Source: an uncultured Bacilli bacterium (GTDB lineage Bacteria; Bacillota_I; Bacilli_A; RF39; UBA660). From it: a stretch of 5,430 nucleotides of DNA. The translations under genes and the position numbers were made by a program. Location: the NCBI GenBank assembly GCA_949840855.1, contig CATKYP010000073.1:1-5430 (forward strand), given 5' to 3'. Below, one piece after another: positions 1 to 5,341 of the stretch. The notes beneath the pieces are model-generated. The model ran no database searches and was not told the origin of the DNA. It was given only the letters and a program-made list of their open reading frames with translations. How positions within the stretch are numbered: position 1 is the stretch's first letter; each line of letters opens with the position of its first letter.

Positions 1-1662
1 GCAAAAGATAAGACAGTAACTTGGACAAGTAGTGATACAAATATAATAACAGTAAACAATGGAGAAATAACTGCAGTAGCCCCTGGTACAGCTAAAGTCA
101 CAGTAACAACAGTAAATGGACATAGTGCAGAAGCAACTATAACAGTAGAAAATCCAGAAGTAAGCTCAATAACTCTAAGTGGAAATGTAACAATATATAT
201 TGATAATACACATCAAATTTTAGCAACAATACAACCAGAAAATGCAAGAGATAAGACTTTAACTTGGACTTCAAGCAATCCAAATGTAGCAACAGTAGAT
301 CAAACAGGATTAGTAACAGGAGTAGGCGGAGGAGAAGCAACTATAACAGCAACAACAGTAAATGGTTTAACTGCAAATGTTACTATTATAGTAGAAGCAT
401 CATATACAGATCCTTCTGGAGCAAGTGCACCAGAGTTAACAGGAGATATGATACCAGTAGTATATAACGAAACAAAAGCTACTTGGGAAAAAGCTAGTAT
501 TAGTAGTAAATGGTATGATTATAATAATCAAATGTGGGCAAATGCGGTAACAATAGCAGATAGTACTAAAAGGGAGAAATATAAAACAGCAAGAGCAGGA
601 ACAGCGATACCAATTAGTGATATAAATACAATGCTAGTATGGATACCAAGATATTCATATACTTTAGGAAATACCTATGGTTATCAAATTGCTGGCGCAA
701 ACACACCAAGTAAAGCGACACCAGGAGCCTTTGATATAAAGTTTGTAGATAAAGATACAATAGAAACAGGAAGTGGAAAATATACAGGAAATGAGCCTAC
801 TGGGTACTTTACACCATCATCATTTTGCTGGGGAGATACTTGCGATAATGAATCAACAAGAAACGATCCAGGAAATATAGAATTATCTGGAATATGGATA
901 AGTAAGTTTGAAATTACTGGAGAATTGACCAGTATAACTTCTATTCCAAATAATTATCCTATAAGATATGTAACTATTTCAACATATTTTAACAATATCA
1001 AAAATCAATTAAATGGAAATAATGGAGAGACAAAATATGGTCTATCAGGTGATTATGATGCTCATATGATAAAAAATACAGAATGGGGAGCCTTTACCTA
1101 TTTAAGTCAAAGTAAATATGGAAAATATGGGAATCCTAACTTTAGTGGAGTTTATAAAGAAATATATAGAAATAATTCATATCAATCTGGTATGGATGAG
1201 CAATCAATAACTGGATGTAGTGGAGGAATACCAAATGGTTATGCTCGTAGTAGTTGTCAATATACATATGATAAACCAATAACTGGAACAGGAGCAAGTA
1301 CCACAGGAACAATATATGGAATATATGATACTTCAGGAAGTAAAGATGAACATGTAATGGGAAATTATAGTAATAAAACCACTACATCAGGATTTAGTAG
1401 TATGCCCGCTAGAAGATACTATAATTTATATACGAGTACCACAAGTAGCATAAAAGGGGACGCAATGATTGCAGAGAACGTAGCAGAATTTTATAATGAT
1501 TATGCTGGGCTCTCATACTTTGCGTCCAGTGGGCCTTGGCTTACTCGTGGGGGATCTACATTTACTCCTAGTACAACTGATAATGGCCCATTTTACTATT
1601 ATGGTAATCCTAATAATCCAACTAAATTTTATGGTACTCGTTTTGCGATTACTATTTGGTGA
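1..1662 (+). CDS. Surface protein with Big_2 Ig-like repeats and a C-type-lectin/FGE-like C-terminal domain (5' partial)
   Basis: The frame is open from the first base to TGA at 1660-1662 (553 residues), so the gene begins outside the window; the Met codon at 448 is internal, not a start. Residues 1-50 are the end of one bacterial Ig-like Big_2 repeat and about 54-135 a complete one, each with the TWTSS core and a late 'G-x-A-T/K-V/I-T' strand. From about residue 150 a different domain follows, with WYDYNNQMWANAV (171-183), VWIPRY (213-218), ENVAEF (492-497, matching the NVWEW-type motif), RGGS (516-519) and a terminal GTRFAI (545-550, matching GFRVA). These are hallmarks of the FGE-sulfatase/C-type-lectin fold used in bacterial adhesins and DGR targets. 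Cys pairs 276/281 and 406/419 could form disulfides, which would suit an exported protein. Big_2 repeats usually form a stalk, so I infer a cell-surface binding protein; the ligand is unknown. No membrane anchor or sorting motif is seen at the C-terminus, so any anchor must be N-terminal. No GC-rich terminator follows. Confidence 0.88.
   Translation, partial: AKDKTVTWTSSDTNIITVNNGEITAVAPGTAKVTVTTVNGHSAEATITVENPEVSSITLSGNVTIYIDNTHQILATIQPENARDKTLTWTSSNPNVATVDQTGLVTGVGGGEATITATTVNGLTANVTIIVEASYTDPSGASAPELTGDMIPVVYNETKATWEKASISSKWYDYNNQMWANAVTIADSTKREKYKTARAGTAIPISDINTMLVWIPRYSYTLGNTYGYQIAGANTPSKATPGAFDIKFVDKDTIETGSGKYTGNEPTGYFTPSSFCWGDTCDNESTRNDPGNIELSGIWISKFEITGELTSITSIPNNYPIRYVTISTYFNNIKNQLNGNNGETKYGLSGDYDAHMIKNTEWGAFTYLSQSKYGKYGNPNFSGVYKEIYRNNSYQSGMDEQSITGCSGGIPNGYARSSCQYTYDKPITGTGASTTGTIYGIYDTSGSKDEHVMGNYSNKTTTSGFSSMPARRYYNLYTSTTSSIKGDAMIAENVAEFYNDYAGLSYFASSGPWLTRGGSTFTPSTTDNGPFYYYGNPNNPTKFYGTRFAITIW
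1540..1659 (+). other. Candidate variable region (DGR-type) at the 3' end of the lectin-like gene
   Basis: The last 40 codons, from TRGGS to the stop, cover the ligand-binding tail of this fold, which is where DGR target proteins carry their variable repeat. In codons 519-548, 23 of 30 end in T, including many ACT, CCT, AGT, GAT, TAT, GGT and AAT. This NNT pattern is what adenine-directed mutagenesis of AAT template codons would leave. By comparison, 10 of 30 codons end in T at codons 1-30 and 15 of 30 at codons 401-430. Both Arg codons here are CGT, while AGA is commoner elsewhere, and the 50 bases just upstream are unusually GC-rich. No template repeat or reverse transcriptase is present in the window, so this is an inference. 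A recombined or paralogue-converted cassette is the main alternative. Confidence 0.35.
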
Positions 1663-1821
1663 TTGTATCTCACATTTTATAAATTATAAATAAACATTAA
1701 TAGGATATAAACTAATTAATAATAGATAAAATAGGACAGCTGATTATAATACCTTTAAGGTCACACTAAATAAAAAGAATGATAGAATTTATTTAGAAAG
1801 AATCGAGAAGGTATTTTTTTC
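1663..1821. other. AT-rich spacer between the surface-protein gene and the IS relics
   Basis: No reading frame is supported here. It holds an all-A/T inverted repeat (TTTATAA-A-TTATAAA, about 1677-1691) just after the surface-protein stop, too weak to call a terminator. A lone TATAAT at 1745-1750 lies about 70 bases upstream of the OrfA-like start, without a convincing -35 box. The outer end of the IS3-like relic should lie somewhere in this stretch. The GGACAGC at 1734-1740 is reminiscent of IS3-family inverted repeats, but no partner end was found. Confidence 0.4.
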
Positions 1822-2086
1822 ATGGGAAAACATAAAAAATGGACTTTGGATGAAAAAAGCAAAATAGTTAAAAAATTCAAAAAAGGAACTGTTAGTTCAT
1901 ATTTAAATAGTAAATATGAAATGTCTTGAATGGGAACAGTAAGTCAATATAATCAAGAGTGTGATAAAGTAATATTAGGAAAAGATAATCGAGCTAAAAA
2001 GAAATATAATCAGGAGTTGGAAGATATCGACATATTAAAAAAATCTTATGTTCTTCTGATGGAAATCTGGATTTATGTCAAGTTTA
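1822..2086 (+). pseudogene. IS3-like OrfA transposase relic, interrupted by TGA and truncated
   Basis: An ATG at 1822, with AGAAGG (1806-1811) ten bases upstream, opens a basic N-terminus (MGKHKKWTLDEKSKIVKKF). It reads like the helix-turn-helix of IS3-type OrfA proteins. A TGA at 1927-1929 interrupts the frame, which then continues without a shift through GTVSQYNQE and a charged segment (ELEDIDILKKSYVLLMEI, about 2014-2067) like the OrfA leucine-zipper region. From 2088 the sequence matches an IS256-like terminus, so the frame running on to TAA at 2110-2112 probably reads into that insertion. No OrfB (DDE integrase) follows on either side of the relics. OrfA normally binds the element's ends and is fused to OrfB by frameshifting; this copy cannot do so. 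The family assignment rests on overall resemblance only. Confidence 0.5.
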
Positions 2087-2087
2087 G

Positions 2088-2135
2088 AGAGTCTTTAAAT
2101 AAATTTGTGTAAATAGAAAATCTTTCCATGATAAA
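2088..2135 (+). repeat. Left terminal inverted repeat of the outer IS256-like relic
   Basis: It starts AGAGT (2088-2092), with GTGTAAAT at 2107-2114 and TCTTTCCATGATA at 2121-2133. It resembles the right end of the inner element (reverse complement of 3701 downward: AGAGT, GTGTAAAT, then ATGATAAAATAA), which places it as the transposase-start end of an IS256-type element. It also pairs with 3761-3805 on the opposite strand. Confidence 0.6.
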
Positions 2136-2160
2136 ATAAAAGAATAGAGAGATTTTTTTC

Positions 2161-2250
2161 ATGAAAGAAAAAAATAATAATAGAAAAGAAATATTAAAAC
2201 TATTACAAGAAAATTATGAATTAAATACAGCTCCCTTCATTTTAAAATGA
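2161..2250 (+). pseudogene. N-terminal stub of a second IS256-type transposase
   Basis: Behind an AGAGAG purine run, an ATG at 2161 opens a 29-codon frame (MKEKNNNRKEILKLLQEN and onward) ending at TGA 2248-2250. The Lys/Asn-rich start, then 'KEILKLLQENYELNT', looks like the first helix of IS256-family transposases. It sits at the expected distance from an IS256-like terminal repeat. The last six or so codons (from about 2230) fall in a perfect palindrome and probably do not belong to the original gene. Nothing of the catalytic domain survives in this orientation. Confidence 0.45.
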
Positions 2251-2253
2251 AGG
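2234..2253. repeat. Perfect 20-bp palindrome
   Basis: CCTTCATTTT is followed directly by its reverse complement AAAATGAAGG, with no spacer. It lies at the point where the truncated transposase stub loses its resemblance to the family, so it may mark a deletion or insertion junction. No T-run follows on either strand, so I do not call it a terminator. Confidence 0.8.
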
Positions 2254-2294
2254 AATGTTTGATGGCAGGATTTAGTTTTTTGACAATTTTTAAA

Positions 2295-2338
2295 GAGCCT
2301 TTCGAAAAAGTTGTGTAAAAGGTAATTTTTACCTTCCG
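2295..2338 (+). repeat. Left terminal inverted repeat of the inner IS256 element
   Basis: This is the transposase-stop end. GAAAAAGTTGTGTAAA (2304-2319) and CTTCCG (2333-2338) both recur in the reverse complement of the right end. The outermost bases (GAGCC, 2295-2299) match less well, so the exact tip is uncertain by a few bases. Confidence 0.65.
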
Positions 2339-2405
2339 TAAGAATCATCAAACTGATAGTTCTTTTTACTTCATTATAACCATTGATAAACTCATGTCAA
2401 TAGAT

Positions 2406-3626
2406 TTACTGTTTGTTGTGTATATAAATTTTCAAAGAAAAGTTTAAATGGTTAGATACGGCCTTCATAGATAATTGATTATAAATCATATCCCATTCGT
2501 GTATTCTTCCAGTCCATTTTTTCGCTACATTAATTGTCGTTAGATAAAGTGTTTTAAGAAGTGCTTGATCGGTCGGAAATACTGGCCTTTTTTTGTTTAC
2601 TGCTTTATATCTGTTATTTAAACTTTCAATCGCATTCGTTGTATACATGACCTTACGAATTTCTGGTGAAAATTTATAAAATGTTGATAAGGAGTCCCAA
2701 TTATTTAACCAACTATTTATTGATGACATGTGGATATTTGTCTTTCCATTTCTCTTCTAATTTTAATAATTCTTCATATCCTAATTCCTCTGTTGATGCT
2801 TGATAAATCACTTTTAAGTCACTTGCTATTTATTCATAATCTTTGTAGGAGACGAAAACTCGTTCTAATCTGATGTACAATACAACGTTGATATTCGCAT
2901 TTTGGATATACTGCACCAATGGTCTCTTTAATGCCTGTAAGACCATCTGCACACATAATAAGTACATCATCTATATCGCGGTTTTTCAAGCCATTTAGTA
3001 TATTAGCCCATATTTTAGCTGATTCATTTTCACAAATCGTAATAGACAGTATTTATTTATTACCTTCTTTACAACACTACTATTACTTCTTACACTAAAA
3101 TGAGTAGCATCAATAAAGATAATTGGATAAACTTTCTCTAATCTTCTCTTTTGTCATTCTAGTATCTCTGGCATGATTTTATCTGTGATATCAGTTATTA
3201 TATCACCACTTAAGTTGCATTCAAACAACTCATAGATTTGATCTTTTATTTCATTGGTCGTCATTCCTAGGGCATACATCGAAATAATTTTATCTTCAAA
3301 TCTATTGATGCTTTTGGCATAAAGTGGTAGTAAGTCACTCTTGCATTAACCTAATCTATCTCTTGGGATGCTTACTGGTATTTCTCCATAGGTAGTTTTG
3401 ATATTACGTTCTTTGTAGTAACCATTTCTACTATTATTTATATCATTTTTCTCATGTTTTGAATAGCCTAATTTCGTTTCCGTCTCTGCATCTAGCATTT
3501 TCTGCAGAGCTGGACCAAATAGATTCCTCATCATTTCTTGTATATCGTCCATATTCTTTATGGTATGTGTTTTTATATACTCATTCATTACTCATTTACT
3601 TCTTTTGGTAATTCATTTTTCTTCAT
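2406..3626 (-). pseudogene. IS256-family (Mutator-like DDE) transposase, multiply disrupted
   Basis: The original start is probably ATG at 3626 (MKKNELPKEVNE), and the gene ends with TAA at 2406-2408, about 400 codons, the usual family length. Conserved blocks are found in order but in three frames: the N-terminal block through IPRDR (3588-3349), EDKIISMYALGMTT, ITDKIMPEILE, FIDATHFSVR (first catalytic Asp at 3109-3111), ENESAKIW, CADGLTG (second Asp at 2945-2947), QRCIVHQIR, and YTTNAIES with the catalytic Glu (2625-2627). Lesions: an 11-base insertion near 3588-3598; TAA at 3346-3348; TGA at 3154-3156 where the family has the Trp of EWQ; a deletion of about 18 codons with a frameshift near 3052-3061; a frameshift near 2850; TAA at 2830-2832; and a frameshift near 2713-2722. 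The open pieces at 3346-3588 and 2406-2729 are fragments, not separate genes. The copy can make no functional transposase. Confidence 0.88.
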
Positions 3627-3659
3627 ATTAAAAACTTTCCTTTTCTTATTTTATCATAT

Positions 3660-3701
3660 CGGAAGATTTTTCTATATTTACACACCTTTTTCTATACTCT
3701 C
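3660..3701 (-). repeat. Right terminal inverted repeat of the inner IS256 element
   Basis: Read on the minus strand it begins GAGAGT, then GAAAAAGGTGTGTAAA, and ends CTTCCG. It pairs with 2295-2338 and also resembles the left end of the outer relic. It lies about 34 bases upstream of the original transposase start at 3626. Confidence 0.65.
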
Positions 3702-3736
3702 ATTTTGAAGCTTATGTTATTATTTAAATAACAAAA

Positions 3737-3761
3737 AGAAGCAAAAAATTTTCTTGCTTCT
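3737..3761 (-). terminator. Rho-independent terminator on the minus strand, likely for scpAB
   Basis: Perfect 8-base stem (AGAAGCAA at 3737-3744 with TTGCTTCT at 3754-3761) around a 9-base loop. On the minus strand the stem runs straight into TTTTGTT, as in an intrinsic terminator; on the plus strand no T-run follows. It lies about 235 bases beyond the scpB stop, in the right end of the outer IS relic. It is the best stop for the scpAB transcript seen here and would shield the IS remains from read-through. Confidence 0.55.
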
Positions 3762-3805
3762 ATCGTGGAAAGTTTGTCATTTACACAGAATTTAGAACAC
3801 ACTCT
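3761..3805 (-). repeat. Right terminal inverted repeat of the outer IS256-like relic
   Basis: On the minus strand it begins AGAGTGTG, contains CTGTGTAAAT (3788-3779) and then CTTTCCACGATA. Against the left end (2088 onward), the first 27 bases match at about 19 positions, and the inner CTTTCCAYGATA block at 11 of 12. The outermost bases could extend by one or two. Confidence 0.5.
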
Positions 3806-3994
3806 ACTTGCACCTGTACATTATCAACTTAAATATTCGAATTAATTTATCTTTTTATTTAAAGTTATAAATATTTATTAAGCATTTTCCTATAAAAGAT
3901 TCTAGTTATTACCAAAAAGAGACTCCTTTATTAGTCATTGCATCCTTATTATACATTTAGATAATAAATCACAGATTAATATTAAAGAAGTATT
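3806..3994. other. AT-rich intergenic stretch downstream of scpB
   Basis: No reading frame, RNA gene or strong hairpin is supported. A 4-base stem (GACT at 3921-3924, AGTC at 3933-3936), followed on the minus strand by TCTTTTT, is too short to call a terminator. No continuation of the IS3-like OrfA is found immediately beyond the outer IS end at 3805. Confidence 0.5.
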
Positions 3995-4573
3995 TTAAAT
4001 ATTTTCATCACTATATTTTGAATGGTATAAATCTATTTCATCATTATCTGATTGCTCTGCTATATTAATAAAGTTTTCCATATCTGGAAGCTCCTTAATT
4101 GATGATAGCCCAAAATAGTCTAGAAATTCTGTTGTAGTTTCATATAAAATTGGTCTTCCAGCAATATTACTTCTGCCAGCCTCCTTAATTAGGCCCTTTG
4201 CTACTAATTTTCTTATAATTTGAATGCTTGACACTCCACGATATTCATCAATTTGTACTCTTGTTATTGGTTCATTATAAGCAATAATAGCAAGGGTTTC
4301 CAAAGAGGATCTACTTAAGAAATTAGTTTCCTTATTTTCTACTAATTTCTTATAAAATTCTTTGTGTTCTCTTTTTGTAGTAAGTTTTAACTTATTTCCT
4401 AAAAAATCAATTCTTAATCCTCTAGAGTCCTTTTCGTAATCTTCCTTTAATATTTTTATAAGTTCTTTTGCTTCTTCTTTATTTATTTCTAAAATATCTA
4501 CTATTTGTTCTAAACTTAAGCCATCTTCACCTATAACGAATAATAACCCTTCTAATACTGCAACCTTGTTCAT
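3995..4573 (-). CDS. scpB: Segregation and condensation protein B (ScpB)
   Basis: Winged-helix subunit of the bacterial SMC-ScpAB condensin. A ScpB dimer binds the central part of the kleisin ScpA and helps control the SMC ATPase ring that compacts and separates replicated chromosomes. The 192-residue product has the family's usual length. The first winged helix starts with VLEGLLFVIGEDGLSLEQI (residues 6-24). The second is very typical: 'FLSRSSLETLAIIAYNEPITR' (about 85-105), then 'RGVSSIQIIRKL' and 'AGRPILYETTTEFLDYFGL'. The tail is acidic and probably disordered. The start at 4573 is fixed by the ATGA overlap with the scpA stop and by a GAGGTGA ribosome binding site 4 bases upstream, so the two are translationally coupled. 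No lesion is seen. It ends with TAA at 3995-3997, and the nearest good minus-strand terminator is at 3737-3761. Confidence 0.96.
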   Translation of the reverse strand: MNKVAVLEGLLFVIGEDGLSLEQIVDILEINKEEAKELIKILKEDYEKDSRGLRIDFLGNKLKLTTKREHKEFYKKLVENKETNFLSRSSLETLAIIAYNEPITRVQIDEYRGVSSIQIIRKLVAKGLIKEAGRSNIAGRPILYETTTEFLDYFGLSSIKELPDMENFINIAEQSDNDEIDLYHSKYSDENI

Positions 4574-5286
4574 CTAATCACCTCACATATAATATCACTG
4601 AAATTGTTCTCTTGCTTAATTGTTAATTCTTGTTCCTTTACCATTTCTAATACAGCTAAGAATGTTGCTACAATATATTCTCTACTATAATCTTCAAATA
4701 ATTCATAAAAAGATATTCTCTTCTTCGAAACTATAATATTTCGAATGCTATTTTTCCTATCACTAACTGTTATTTCTTTTTCAGTAACCTTAGTTTTTAT
4801 TGGCTTTTCTTCTTTTTTTCTTATTAAAAAACTTTTAAATGCTTCTATTAAGTCGTTTAGATTAATATTAGTTTCAATAATAATATTATTTTCATCGGAA
4901 TATTTTTTGATATCTACTGGAGGACTTGTATATATCTCTCTTCGAAGGCTTTCTTTTTCTTTTAAAGCCTGTCCAATTTCTTTATAAACTTGATATTCTA
5001 ATAATTTATTTGCAAGTTCTTCTCTTGGATCACTAAATGATTCTTCACTTTCCTTTTCTATTGGAAGAAGCATTTTTGATTTTATATATAGCAGTTCACT
5101 TGCTGTTACTAAATAGTTACTAGTTATTTCTAAATTCATGCTTTCCATTTTTTCTAAGTATTTCAGATATTGTTCTGTTATATTTTCAATTTCAATATCT
5201 AATATATTCATTTTGTTAATCTTTACTAGATGCAATAACAAATCTAATGGTCCTTCAAATTCATCAATTCTAAATTCAATATTCAT
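4570..5286 (-). CDS. scpA: Segregation and condensation protein A (ScpA, kleisin)
   Basis: Kleisin subunit of the SMC-ScpAB condensin. Its N-terminal domain binds the neck of one SMC monomer, its C-terminal winged helix binds the cap of the other, and its middle binds ScpB, closing the ring around DNA at the nucleoid. The 238-residue length is normal. The family signature 'FEGPLDLLLHLVKINKMNIL' lies at residues 10-29, followed by 'ITEQYLKYLEKM' and 'ASELLYIKSKMLLP' (about 63-76). The Lys/Glu-rich middle (about 80-170) is the linker, and 'YIVATFLAVLEMVKEQELTIKQ' (about 202-223) is in the C-terminal winged helix. The start at 5286 agrees with the family N-terminus (MNIEFRIDEFEGPLDL) and with a GGAATG purine stretch 8 bases upstream. 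The TGA stop overlaps the scpB ATG by 4 bases (ATGA). No Trp codon or internal stop occurs. Confidence 0.97.
   Translation of the reverse strand: MNIEFRIDEFEGPLDLLLHLVKINKMNILDIEIENITEQYLKYLEKMESMNLEITSNYLVTASELLYIKSKMLLPIEKESEESFSDPREELANKLLEYQVYKEIGQALKEKESLRREIYTSPPVDIKKYSDENNIIIETNINLNDLIEAFKSFLIRKKEEKPIKTKVTEKEITVSDRKNSIRNIIVSKKRISFYELFEDYSREYIVATFLAVLEMVKEQELTIKQENNFSDIICEVIR
4578..4584 (-). promoter_or_regulatory. Ribosome binding site for scpB, inside the scpA 3' end
   Basis: GAGGTGA on the minus strand, four bases before the scpB ATG and within the last codons of scpA. It confirms the scpB start and supports translational coupling, which would keep ScpA and ScpB amounts matched. Confidence 0.8.
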
Positions 5287-5294
5287 AAAATTAT

Positions 5295-5341
5295 CATTCC
5301 ATTCTTAAATATATTATACAAAAAAAACAAATAAAAATAAA
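5295..5341 (-). promoter_or_regulatory. Putative scpA promoter and ribosome binding site
   Basis: On the minus strand a consensus -10 box TATAAT (5318-5313, in TGTATAAT) lies 26 bases upstream of the scpA ATG, preceded by a T-rich tract. The -35 position (TTTATT, 5341-5336, 17-base spacing) is poor. GGAATG (5300-5295) is a modest ribosome binding site. This implies a 5' leader of roughly 20 bases and makes scpA the probable first gene of its transcript. In DNA this AT-rich, chance TATAAT boxes are common. Confidence 0.4.

Larger units (their letters stand above)
2295..3701 (-). mobile_element. Inner IS256-family insertion sequence, full length but decayed
   Basis: About 1407 bases long, within the usual size of the family. 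It is bounded by imperfect 25-base terminal inverted repeats: 2295-2319 and the reverse complement of 3677-3701 match at 20 of 25 positions, including GAAAAAG and TGTGTAAA. The flanks 2286-2294 (ATTTTTAAA) and 3702-3710 (ATTTTGAAG) agree at 7 of 9 positions, a plausible decayed target-site duplication. The single transposase gene runs on the minus strand and is interrupted many times (see its entry), so the copy is immobile unless helped in trans. It lies inside the remains of a related element in the opposite orientation. Confidence 0.75.
2088..3805 (+). mobile_element. Outer IS256-like element relic, split by a nested IS256 copy
   Basis: Two outward ends are visible. The left end (2088 onward) and the reverse complement of the right end (3805 downward) share AGAGT at the tip, GTGTAAAT at the same distance (2107-2114 and 3779-3786), and CTTTCCAYGATA further in. 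The left end is followed by a start codon and about 23 IS256-like codons (2161-2230). The right end carries a hairpin before the repeat. If the inner element (2295-3701) is removed, only about 311 bases remain, so nearly the whole transposase has been lost or the element was already MITE-like. No matching target-site duplication is seen next to 2088 and 3805. The reading as one nested element, rather than two unrelated end fragments, is inferred from the order and orientation of the ends. Confidence 0.5.

Noticed and set aside
137..467. Small frames at 137-340 (-) and 264-467 (+)
   Set aside because: They overlap the Big_2 region in other frames. Their products are low-complexity Leu-rich or Ser/Asn/Arg-rich strings, typical of shadow frames.
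448..1662. A 404-residue gene starting at ATG 448
   Set aside because: The frame is open without a break back to base 1 and the upstream part encodes clear Big_2 repeats, so 448 is an internal Met.
1496..1693. 65-codon frame overlapping the surface-protein tail
   Set aside because: It is in a different frame from the recognisable lectin-like domain, has no ribosome binding site and a hydrophobic shadow composition.
2406..2729. A stand-alone 107-residue protein
   Set aside because: It is the C-terminal block of the broken IS256 transposase (WLNNWDSLSTFYKF, YTTNAIESLN); its ATG arises at a frameshift and has no start context.
3346..3588. A stand-alone 80-residue protein
   Set aside because: It is the N-terminal block of the same broken transposase, cut off by TAA at 3346-3348. 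The ATG at 3588 falls at an 11-base insertion, and the true start is probably 3626.
3921..3936. Hairpin GACT...AGTC followed by TCTTTTT on the minus strand as the scpB terminator
   Set aside because: The stem is only four base pairs with an eight-base loop, too weak beside the 8-base stem at 3737-3761.
4745..4987. 80-codon plus-strand frame inside scpA
   Set aside because: It is antisense to the well-conserved scpA. Its hydrophobic Phe/Leu/Ser content mirrors the Lys/Glu-rich linker on the other strand.
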